Source of the DNA: Pseudolabrys sp.
GTDB taxonomy: Bacteria; Pseudomonadota; Alphaproteobacteria; Rhizobiales; Xanthobacteraceae
Length of the DNA: 64,000 nucleotides
Direction of reading: 5' to 3'
NCBI GenBank assembly: GCA_026125895.1
Contig: JAHCKG010000012.1
Span: 1 to 64,000, forward strand
Position 1 is the first letter of the stretch, and each line of letters starts with the position of its first letter. Below are positions 30,983 to 37,808 of this stretch, in pieces. The position numbers were made by a program, and so were the translations under genes. The notes below the pieces were generated by a model that searched no databases, was not told where the DNA came from, and saw only the letters and a list, made by a program, of their open reading frames with translations.

Positions 30983-31882
30983 TTAAGGCTGTGAGCCATA
31001 CCTAGCGCGCCTCGCCAAATCGATTGAGTGTCTCACATCTTCGCGCTCGAGCAATTCGGTCAGTTTCCACGCAGGTACGACGCCCATCATCCCTGTGTTT
31101 GATTTGACGTACCAATCGCGGTTTCGTTCTGTCGTTCGGATGTCGCGGAGGGGTTCGCGTGTGTAGATGTGGCAAAAATCGATGCCGAGCAAAGGCGGAT
31201 CGAATGGCAGGCCCAAGTGCGTGAATTGACGGGCCGTGACATATCGCGGGAGCATGCCAGCGAGTTGCTCCAATAGTGTATCTGGTACGGCCGGCTGTGA
31301 AGGAAAGTGGACAAAGACAGGAGAGCCGCTGAACCCCGAAATGGACCGTGCCTCCACTAAAAAGCAAGGTGGGCGCGAAATTCCGCCATCGAAGGTCATT
31401 GGTTCCGTCGGCATTTGCGCAATATTTCCAAAGCGAGCGGTCGGAGTATTGGAAAGTTGACCTTCGCGCTTGGTAAACCTGCCTATGAAGAACACATCGT
31501 CGCCGGGACCGATGTCGAGCTCATCGAGTTTTGCTTCGGTAATAAGCGACCACGGAAAGATGTAACTCACTGCGGACAAGTCGTTGATGACGGCGGGGCA
31601 GGCCACGACGTCCTCACCCGACGGTAAGTGGAACCAATCGCGATCGCTCAGATCAATGGTGTTCACTCCTATCGCAGTGTTCAATCGAGCGACCTCGTTG
31701 CCCCCATCGATTACGTGCTTGTTAGTGATGAAAACCGGAACAATCTGACTGTTGTCAGGCGGGTCGGTGGGGACGCCAACAATGAAGCCGCTTCCGCCGA
31801 TGCTCGCACCTTCATCGGCCGCCATCTTGGAGGGGTAAAAATAGACGACGCTTTTCAGATGACGGTCAGAGATCCGGGGCAA
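30983..31882 (-). CDS. trypsin-like serine protease of the terminal operon
   Basis: A 299-residue protein of the S1/HtrA fold without signal peptide. Visible triad: His in F-I-T-N-K-H-V-I-D, Asp in I-N-D-L-S-A-V-S, and Ser in S-I-S-G-F-S-G-S-P-V-F-V, the last being the classic G-x-S-G-S-P. An early G-S-G-F-I-V-G and D-D-V-F-F-I-G-R-F also fit. A PDZ domain is absent. The chosen start is TTG at 31882 with AGGAG seven bases upstream; the longer open frame overlaps the previous gene out of frame and lacks similarity. It is the last of four minus-strand genes. Trypsin-like proteases linked to short partner domains are known in bacterial conflict loci. Confidence 0.8.
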   Translation of the reverse strand: MPRISDRHLKSVVYFYPSKMAADEGASIGGSGFIVGVPTDPPDNSQIVPVFITNKHVIDGGNEVARLNTAIGVNTIDLSDRDWFHLPSGEDVVACPAVINDLSAVSYIFPWSLITEAKLDELDIGPGDDVFFIGRFTKREGQLSNTPTARFGNIAQMPTEPMTFDGGISRPPCFLVEARSISGFSGSPVFVHFPSQPAVPDTLLEQLAGMLPRYVTARQFTHLGLPFDPPLLGIDFCHIYTREPLRDIRTTERNRDWYVKSNTGMMGVVPAWKLTELLEREDVRHSIDLARRARYGSQP

Positions 31883-31985
31883 ACGTGTGCTCCTGTTAGC
31901 GGCTTGCCATCGGCAACCGATTCGGGCGTGCGACGAACATCCCTCCCGCGCTGCCGATTTTACCTGGCTTCGGGGTCGGTTACGG

Positions 31986-32576
31986 TCAGTTTCCACGAAG
32001 AAGCTTGTCGACGTCGTCGACAAACCGCTCAGCCTTGTTTCGAGCGGCGCGCAGCTTCGTCACCGCCTCACGGATAGTCGAGGTGTTAAAAAGGATGTCA
32101 TTTAGGTCGGCGTTGAGTGTCGAGATGGCGTCGAAATTAATGTCACCTTCATTGGCAATACCTCGGAATGAGAGCGAATTCTGTAAACTGATCGCCGTTT
32201 GGCGGGCCTGTTGTGTCGCATTATTGAGTGTCATCAGATAATTCATGACATTCTGGAAGTCCTGTTGGTTGAGCAATACGCTAGTGCCAAAGCGAGGCGG
32301 CGTATCCAGCAGGTCCGTCTGAACTCTCTCGAAAACTCTAATAATTTGATCAACAGAATCGAAGGCGTCCTCGAGCCAGCGGATCAGCGTTCGCACTTCT
32401 TTTCTCGTAGCGTTACGGCCGTGATCATCGTCTGAGCGACTGCGGTTTGGCAGGCGAATAAACGCCTGCCAGGCTGTCGCTAGCGTCGCGACGCTCGACA
32501 GGAGCGAGAGCGATTGCACGACGATATCAAAAGCATCTGGATCGTGTTCTCTGGGTGCGCAGCGATGTTTCGTCAC
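31986..32576 (-). CDS. helical partner protein of the protease operon
   Basis: A 196-residue mostly helical protein. Residues 16-40 (D-I-V-V-Q-S-L-S-L-L-S-S-V-A-T-L-A-T-A-W-Q) are moderately hydrophobic and might associate with a membrane. Later come W-L-E-D-A-F-D-S-V-D-Q-I-I-R-V-F-E-R-V and long helices ending A-R-N-K-A-E-R-F-V-D-D-V-D-K-L-L-R-G-N. I recognise no family. GTG is the start, after AAAGGGGGG. It lies 22 bases after the small beta protein and 103 bases before the protease. An adaptor or target of the protease is a plausible inference. Confidence 0.6.
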   Translation of the reverse strand: MTKHRCAPREHDPDAFDIVVQSLSLLSSVATLATAWQAFIRLPNRSRSDDDHGRNATRKEVRTLIRWLEDAFDSVDQIIRVFERVQTDLLDTPPRFGTSVLLNQQDFQNVMNYLMTLNNATQQARQTAISLQNSLSFRGIANEGDINFDAISTLNADLNDILFNTSTIREAVTKLRAARNKAERFVDDVDKLLRGN

Positions 32577-32598
32577 GAAGCCCCCCTTTGGTTTGCGG

Positions 32599-32787
32599 CT
32601 AACGCCGCTCGTCCAATTGCGCGCTGACGAACGTCGGCGCCGACGTATTGATGATCTTCTCTCGGCCAGCCTCTTTGATCTTCACGAGAGGAAGGGCGAC
32701 TTCGATCACCTGCACACTGATGCTGCCGATCGTTTCAAGCGGGCCCTCAAGCATGGTCCACGTATACCACTTGCCGGGAACGAACAT
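32599..32787 (-). CDS. small beta-rich protein of the protease operon
   Basis: A 62-residue protein: M-F-V-P-G-K-W-Y-T-W-T-M-L-E-G-P, then S-I-S-V-Q-V-I-E-V-A-L-P-L-V-K-I-K-E, and I-I-N-T-S-A-P-T-F-V-S. Alternation of hydrophobic and polar residues suggests a small beta barrel (SH3-like). A strong ribosome-binding site (GGAGGA, seven bases before ATG) supports translation. It follows the SWIM gene by 16 bases. No family is recognised. Confidence 0.6.
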   Translation of the reverse strand: MFVPGKWYTWTMLEGPLETIGSISVQVIEVALPLVKIKEAGREKIINTSAPTFVSAQLDERR

Positions 32788-32803
32788 GATCGATCCTCCG
32801 ATG

Positions 32804-33139
32804 TCAGCCCATCATGAGCCTGGCGATGTTCTTCTTCTCGCCGTTGATCCGAGCTTTGATTTTCGTCGCCTCATCCTCAAGCTGAGCCAGCGCAGCAATC
32901 GACGCGGCTAACGCTGTTCCTGTCACCAGCGCCGATAGCGCCTTCAAGTCGTCGACGTTGCGGCTTTCAAGTTGCGTCACGTCGCCGGCGATGAGAGCGA
33001 GGCGATGCTTGCAATGCTGATCGTTTCCCGCGGCCTGACAGGTGCACGAAAAGCGGATGCCGGCGGCCGTCTGATAGGCCTCGAGCTGATAAGTGTCGAA
33101 GCTCGACGAAGACCTTACCTTGAAACGATATCGTGCCAT
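32804..33139 (-). CDS. SWIM-type zinc finger protein
   Basis: A 111-residue protein, first of the four-gene minus-strand operon next to the tRNA end of the element. The SWIM pattern is plain: F-S-C-T-C-Q-A-A-G-N-D-Q-H-C-K-H (C-x-C-x8-C-x-H), preceded by Y-Q-L-E-A-Y-Q-T-A-A-G-I. The rest is a helical tail, with L-S-A-L-V-T-G-T-A-L-A-A-S-I-A-A-L and a basic end. SWIM fingers bind nucleic acid or protein. ATG 33139 is selected over earlier in-frame starts because similarity begins at M-A-R-Y-R-F-K-V. Confidence 0.68.
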   Translation of the reverse strand: MARYRFKVRSSSSFDTYQLEAYQTAAGIRFSCTCQAAGNDQHCKHRLALIAGDVTQLESRNVDDLKALSALVTGTALAASIAALAQLEDEATKIKARINGEKKNIARLMMG

Positions 33140-33319
33140 CGCAGCCCCCATCCCGGTTGCATAATCGATTGGAGACAGCTTTCGGTCAATGAGACGCGCG
33201 GAGGGGCAGAAGGTGGGGCGATAGGCTTCAGGCCGCATCCGCTCCGAAAGTTCGACCGCAATTGGTGAAGGGTGTCGCGCTCTACACGGCGCGGCGCAAG
33301 ACCAGGCTTAGCCTTTGCG

Positions 33320-33339
33320 GTGGCTACGCCGTGCCTACA
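33320..33339 (+). repeat. candidate integrase arm-type repeat, right end
   Basis: GTGGCTACGCCGTGCCTACA matches the left copy at 10043-10062 in 18 of 20 bases and in the same orientation, 65 bases inside the right attachment repeat. It lies in noncoding sequence between the terminal operon and tRNA-Pro. Confidence 0.45.
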
Positions 33340-33403
33340 TGCTCGACGGCGGCAGCTCGCGCGAGCGGCGTCCTAAGAAAAAGATCAGCATAATGAAGGG
33401 CTT

Positions 33404-33451
33404 GTTGGTCGGGGCGGCGAGATTTGAACTCACGACCCCTAGTCTCCCAGA
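33404..33451 (-). repeat. attachment repeat at the intact tRNA-Pro
   Basis: The 48 bases from here match the copy at 9878-9925 with a single mismatch. This copy is the functional end of tRNA-Pro, covering anticodon loop through CCA. Together the two repeats mark the ends of the integrated element. Confidence 0.93.
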
Positions 33452-33483
33452 CTAGTGCGCTAACCGGGCTGCGCCACGCCCCG
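33406..33483 (-). tRNA. tRNA-Pro (anticodon GGG)
   Basis: On the minus strand a cloverleaf can be folded: acceptor stem CGGGGCG/CGCCCCG, D-arm with GCGCAGCCCGGTTAGCGC, anticodon stem ACTAG/CTAGT around loop CTGGGAG (anticodon GGG at 33446-33448), T-arm with GTTCAAATC, and an encoded CCA (33406-33408). It is intact because the element brought a replacement 3' end. It reads Pro codons CCC/CCU. The displaced original end lies at 9878. Confidence 0.95.
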
Positions 33484-33513
33484 ACCGGAACGGCGCGGAC
33501 TATAGGGACGCAC

Positions 33514-34821
33514 CTATCGCGGCGCAACCGGGGAAGCGGCGAAAGTCCGGGGCGGAACCATGGCCCTCGTGGCGGCCGCCAGCCCCCAGATCACGCCGAG
33601 TTGGAGGAAAAAGCTGCGCCAGTGGTCGGTATCGATGATGAAGCCCTCCAGCACCACGCCAAGGAAGGTGCCGACCGCGACGATGGCGTAGCCCTGCCAC
33701 GGGCTGCGTTTGAGGGCATTGGCGAAACCGACCCACAAGGTGGTGAGCACCAGGAGGACGTAGGCAAAGCCGCCGCCCCAGCCGTACACCAGGAACGCCT
33801 GCAGATAGACGTTGTGCTGCTGCAGGCCGAAGACCCGGCCGAACTCGAACGGTCCCATGCCGTTCGGCGACTCCAGCACCGAGCCGATCGCCAACTCCTG
33901 CAGAACGAAACGTCCGCCGGTGCCGACGTCGTAGCTCTGGATGAGCTGGGCGCGCGTCGAGAACATGCTGCCGAGTGACGTGGCGGTCAGCAGGAAGACC
34001 AGCAGCACGGCCAGCACGACGAAGCCGAGCACGCTCATGGTGACGATGCGGGTCCGCACCCGTGAGGACGGGGCGGTGAGGAAGCTGAAAGCGATGACGA
34101 CCAGCAGGCCGACAGCGAAGTTGAACCAGGCGCCGCGCGAAAAGCTCAGCAGCAGGCCGAACATGATGACGCCCGTCGCCAGGAGGCCGAGGAAGTCGAT
34201 GCGCTGCGTCAGCATGCGCTCGAGCAGCATCAGAGCCGGCAGGATCAGGAACGGGCCGTAGACGTTGGGATCCTTGAACGGGCCCATGGCGCGGTCATAG
34301 AGCGTGAACATGTCCGAGCCGGGAAACAGATGGAAATAGCCGGCGGTGCCGCACAGCGCCGCGATCGCGGCGGCAATCACGTAGGCTTTGCGCATGGTCG
34401 CCATGCGCTTCATCGTGTCGTCGGCAAAGATCAGCGCGAAAAGCAGGGCAGCGATCGCCAGATAGACCGAGGTCGCGGCATACTGCTCGGTCTTTTCCTG
34501 GCCGGGCACGTTGAGCAGCGAGAAAAGCCCGAACACGTTCCAGACGATCAGCAGGACGAACGGGATCAGAAGGATGCGGTGAAAGCGGATGCCCGCCGCC
34601 AGGGCCGCGATAGCCAGCACGCCGACCAGCGCGTCATGCGGCGAGGGCTCGACAAAGGCAATACAGCTCGCCAGCACGGTGATGAACAGGACCGCGCTGA
34701 AAAGTCGGTCGCGGAACGGCGCCTTGACCCGGGGCACCGGCGCTGCGACTGCCGCCGGGATCGCATAGGCCGTCGGCGGCGACAGCACCGCAGCCGGCGC
34801 CATATCGCGGGCTGTGATCAA
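33514..34821 (-). CDS. O-antigen ligase family membrane protein
   Basis: A 435-residue polytopic membrane protein of the Wzy/WaaL type: about ten to twelve hydrophobic segments with a long periplasmic loop containing G-P-F-K-D-P-N-V-Y-G-P-F and L-L-S-F-S-R-G-A-W-F. The second pattern is a family hallmark. It polymerises repeat units or joins polymer to a carrier. The ATG at 34821 overlaps the stop of the upstream sugar transferase (ATGA), and the context of exopolysaccharide genes supports the function. It is the first chromosomal gene to the right of tRNA-Pro. Confidence 0.87.
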   Translation of the reverse strand: MITARDMAPAAVLSPPTAYAIPAAVAAPVPRVKAPFRDRLFSAVLFITVLASCIAFVEPSPHDALVGVLAIAALAAGIRFHRILLIPFVLLIVWNVFGLFSLLNVPGQEKTEQYAATSVYLAIAALLFALIFADDTMKRMATMRKAYVIAAAIAALCGTAGYFHLFPGSDMFTLYDRAMGPFKDPNVYGPFLILPALMLLERMLTQRIDFLGLLATGVIMFGLLLSFSRGAWFNFAVGLLVVIAFSFLTAPSSRVRTRIVTMSVLGFVVLAVLLVFLLTATSLGSMFSTRAQLIQSYDVGTGGRFVLQELAIGSVLESPNGMGPFEFGRVFGLQQHNVYLQAFLVYGWGGGFAYVLLVLTTLWVGFANALKRSPWQGYAIVAVGTFLGVVLEGFIIDTDHWRSFFLQLGVIWGLAAATRAMVPPRTFAASPVAPR

Positions 34822-36371
34822 TATGCGTTCTCGGTCTTGAGCAGCGAAGTCGGCGTACGCAACAAGATCGACAAGTCGAGCAGCAGCGACCAGTTCTCGA
34901 TGTAATAGAGGTCGTGCTCGACACGCGCCTGGATCTTTTCGTGCGTATCGGTTTCACCGCGCCAGCCGTTGATCTGGGCCCAGCCGGTGATGCCCGGCTT
35001 GACGCGGTGACGGGCGAAGTAGCCATCCACGGCGTCGGCATAGAGCTTGGCCTCGGCCTTGGCATTGACGGCATGAGGGCGCGGCCCGACCAGCGACAGG
35101 TTGCCCTTGAACACGACGTTGAAGAGCTGCGGCAGTTCGTCAATCGAGGTCTTGCGAATGAAGCGGCCGACACGCGTAACGCGCGGATCGTCCTTGGTGA
35201 CGAGTTTGGCGGCGGTGGCGTCGCTCATGTCGGTATACATCGAGCGGAACTTGTAGACCTCGATCAGGTCGTTGTTGAAGCCATAGCGTTTCTGCCGGAA
35301 GATTACGGGGCCCTTGCTGTCGAGCTTGATGGCGATGGCAGTCGCGAGCAGCACCGGCGACAGCGCGATCAGCGCGAGACCGCCGATGGTCTTGTCGAAG
35401 AGCCACTTCATCACGACGTCCCAATCGGCGATCGGGCGGTCGAATACGTCGATCACCGGAATTTTGCCGATGTAGGAGTAGGAGCGCGGCCGGAACTGCA
35501 GCTTGTTGGTATGGGCGGCCAGCCGGATATCGAGCGGCAGCACCCACAGCTTCCTCAGCATCTGCAGGATGCGATTCTCGGCCGTGATCGGCAGCGAGAA
35601 GATGACCAAATCGACGCGGGTGCGGCGGCCGAACTCGACCAGATCGTCGACTGTGCCGAGCTTGGCGAGGCCGGCGCATTCGTCGCCACCGCGGTCGCCG
35701 CGGTCGTCGAACATGCCGATCAGTTCGATGCCGGTGTCCTTTTGCCGGCGCAGTTCGGTGACGACGCGCTCGCCGGGCTCGCCGCCACCGACGATGACGG
35801 TGCGGCGGGTGAGGCGGCCTTCACGCGTCCAGCGCCGGACGATGTAATAGAGCACCTTGCGCGAGGCGACGAGGGCGAACAGGCCGACCACGAAATACGA
35901 GCTGAGCCAGACGCGCGAGAACATCTCGCCGGCTTTGAGAAAGAACGACGCGCCGATGACGATCATGAAGACGACCGACCATGCCGAGGCGAGCCGCATA
36001 TACTGCTTCTCGTGGCCGCGGAACGCGTGAACCTGGTAGATGTCGGCGATCTGGAAGGCGAGCGTCGACAGCGTCGCGACCGTCACGACCGCAGCGAGGT
36101 AGCGCGGAAACTGCGGCTGGATCGGCTCGATATAGACCGCGAAAATCGCCAGGCCGACGAGCACGATCAGCATGAATTCGACGACGCGCACCGTGCCGGC
36201 GAGCACGATCGGGGAGATCGGCGCCGCCATCGGTTTTTCGGCGATGGCCCGGGCCTTCTCCGACAGTACCCGCGGCGCATGCTCTTTCGAGCCTTCGCGC
36301 AGCCGGTCAAGGACTGCGGCGGCGGCGGCTCCGGCCGCATTGAGGGCGGGTCGGGAATCGCTGTCGAGCAT
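34818..36371 (-). CDS. undecaprenyl-phosphate glucose phosphotransferase (WcaJ/ExoY-like)
   Basis: A 517-residue polyprenyl glycosyl-1-phosphate transferase that starts the lipid-linked sugar chain at the inner membrane. The amino-terminal half has four membrane helices and a CoA-binding-like soluble domain ([10 protein letters not shown], about residue 190). The catalytic half begins after a fifth membrane segment and shows [34 protein letters not shown] and L-S-L-V-G-P-R-P, all typical. It is co-translated with the O-antigen ligase family gene. Confidence 0.93.
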   Translation of the reverse strand: MLDSDSRPALNAAGAAAAAVLDRLREGSKEHAPRVLSEKARAIAEKPMAAPISPIVLAGTVRVVEFMLIVLVGLAIFAVYIEPIQPQFPRYLAAVVTVATLSTLAFQIADIYQVHAFRGHEKQYMRLASAWSVVFMIVIGASFFLKAGEMFSRVWLSSYFVVGLFALVASRKVLYYIVRRWTREGRLTRRTVIVGGGEPGERVVTELRRQKDTGIELIGMFDDRGDRGGDECAGLAKLGTVDDLVEFGRRTRVDLVIFSLPITAENRILQMLRKLWVLPLDIRLAAHTNKLQFRPRSYSYIGKIPVIDVFDRPIADWDVVMKWLFDKTIGGLALIALSPVLLATAIAIKLDSKGPVIFRQKRYGFNNDLIEVYKFRSMYTDMSDATAAKLVTKDDPRVTRVGRFIRKTSIDELPQLFNVVFKGNLSLVGPRPHAVNAKAEAKLYADAVDGYFARHRVKPGITGWAQINGWRGETDTHEKIQARVEHDLYYIENWSLLLDLSILLRTPTSLLKTENAY

Positions 36372-36485
36372 TTCTGGTACGCCATACTGAGACGGCTACG
36401 ACGACAGCCGCCGATCTTCCTAAATACGCGTAAAGTTCTAGGGAAAGACTCTCAAAAAAGACTTAGCAGGGGGCGTGAAATCGGG

Positions 36486-37637
36486 TTAACGGCGGCCTGA
36501 ATTACGCAGGTTTTCCAACGCTGTCCGGTAACCATCCAGCACGCCGTCGACCATGGCATCGATCGAGAAATGCCGGGCGACGCGCCCGTTGAGCGCGGCG
36601 GTGCGCTGCCGCAACGCCTCGGGGCGGTCGAGGGCCTCGGCAATGGCGGCGGTGAGGCACGGGGCGCTGTCGGGCTGCACCAGCGCGTCGGCCAGAGGTC
36701 CGTAGATTTCCGGAATGCCGCCGACGCGGGTCGTCACCAAGGGCACCTGGCCGGCCGCGGCTTCCAGCACGACATAGGGCAGGGACTCGGCGCGCGACGG
36801 GACGACCATCAGCCGGCCGAGCCTCATGGCATCGCGCGCCGGCATGGCGCCGGGAAAGGTGACCGCCTCCGACAGGCCGGCATTGGCGGCCCGGGCCACG
36901 AGGGCGTCGCGATCGGCGCCGGCTCCAACGATGGTCGCCGTCAGCGGCCGGCCCTGCTGGCGCAGCGAGGCGATGGCGTCGATCAGCAGGTCGATGCCCT
37001 TCAGCTCGCGCAATTCGCCGATGAAGACGATATCGGTGGCGTTGTCGGCCGGGACGATCGGCTCGAATTCGGCGCGTGACACGCCGTTGTGCACCACGCG
37101 CACCAGGCAATCCGGCACGCCGATATTGGCGCGCGAGGAGTCGGCGCTGAACTGGCTTTCGTACAGCAGCAGGTCGCTGCGCTTCATGAAGAACTTTTCG
37201 GCGGTGAGGTAGATCTTGCCCTTCAGCGTATCCCTGGAGAACCAGAGGCTGCCGCCATGCGGCGTATACACGCGGATGGCGCGGCGATTGCCGAGCGCGA
37301 GGCGGACATAGGCGCCGCCCTTGGCGCCGTGGCCGTGCAGCACGTCGGCCTTGGCGGCGCGGCTGAGCCTCATGACCTCAAGGGTCGGCGCCCAGTCGCT
37401 GGGTCCGACCTGCCGGGCCATCGGGACGCGGGTGACGCCGTGCGCCATCAGCGGCGCAATCGAATCGAGGGCCGCAACCGCCCGCTCGCCGCCGGTGAGG
37501 TTGTCGGCGATCAGCCCGACGCGGTGGCCGCGCTCGGCCTGAGCCCGCGCCAGATCCATGACGTGGCGGAAGAGGCCGCCGACTGGCGCGCGAAAGACGT
37601 GAAGAATGTTCAGGGATGGGTCGCCGGAGGACGTCAT
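36486..37637 (-). CDS. glycosyltransferase family 4
   Basis: A 383-residue GT-B enzyme. An early G-G-L-F-R-H-V-M-D-L-A-R and the carboxy-terminal part with F-I-G-E-L-R-E-L-K-G-I-D-L-L-I-D-A, V-G-A-G-A-D-R, V-P-S-R-A-E-S-L-P-Y-V-V-L-E-A-A-A and T-R-V-G-G-I-P-E-I fit family 4, which transfers a sugar from a nucleotide donor onto the growing chain. The E-x7-E pattern is E-S-L-P-Y-V-V-L-E. The start is ATG 37637; the open frame goes on far upstream through the divergent gene's region and is not meaningful. It is divergent from the Wzz-like gene with a 171-base control region between. Confidence 0.9.
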   Translation of the reverse strand: MTSSGDPSLNILHVFRAPVGGLFRHVMDLARAQAERGHRVGLIADNLTGGERAVAALDSIAPLMAHGVTRVPMARQVGPSDWAPTLEVMRLSRAAKADVLHGHGAKGGAYVRLALGNRRAIRVYTPHGGSLWFSRDTLKGKIYLTAEKFFMKRSDLLLYESQFSADSSRANIGVPDCLVRVVHNGVSRAEFEPIVPADNATDIVFIGELRELKGIDLLIDAIASLRQQGRPLTATIVGAGADRDALVARAANAGLSEAVTFPGAMPARDAMRLGRLMVVPSRAESLPYVVLEAAAGQVPLVTTRVGGIPEIYGPLADALVQPDSAPCLTAAIAEALDRPEALRQRTAALNGRVARHFSIDAMVDGVLDGYRTALENLRNSGRR

Positions 37638-37808
37638 GACGCCGTTATGCCGGGCAGTGATTGAGGCCAAGCAAACGCGGCGCCGCCTGCCGGTTCCGTG
37701 GTTAACAAGACCTTGCCGCGACCGAAACATGAATCGAATTAACGGGGTGGCAACCATAATCGCGTCAGATCGGGCGTGCCGTCGCCTTAGACGCGTGTTG
37801 GAGTCGCC

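Larger units (their letters stand above)
9878..33451. mobile_element. integrative element (phage satellite or reduced prophage) in tRNA-Pro
   Basis: A 23.6-kb segment bounded by 48-bp direct repeats, the right copy of which completes a functional tRNA-Pro(GGG) gene. Inside are a tyrosine integrase next to the left repeat, an AlpA-like regulator, a RepA-like ATPase with an iteron-like array, Nu1-like small terminase, tail-assembly chaperone with a frameshift site, tape measure, and a series of accessory genes including toxin-antitoxin, immunity and signalling proteins. Capsid, portal, large terminase and lysis genes are not seen. The integrase sits at the end far from the intact tRNA and points inward, which is less usual than the tRNA-proximal position. 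Whether it still excises cannot be told from sequence. Confidence 0.93.
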
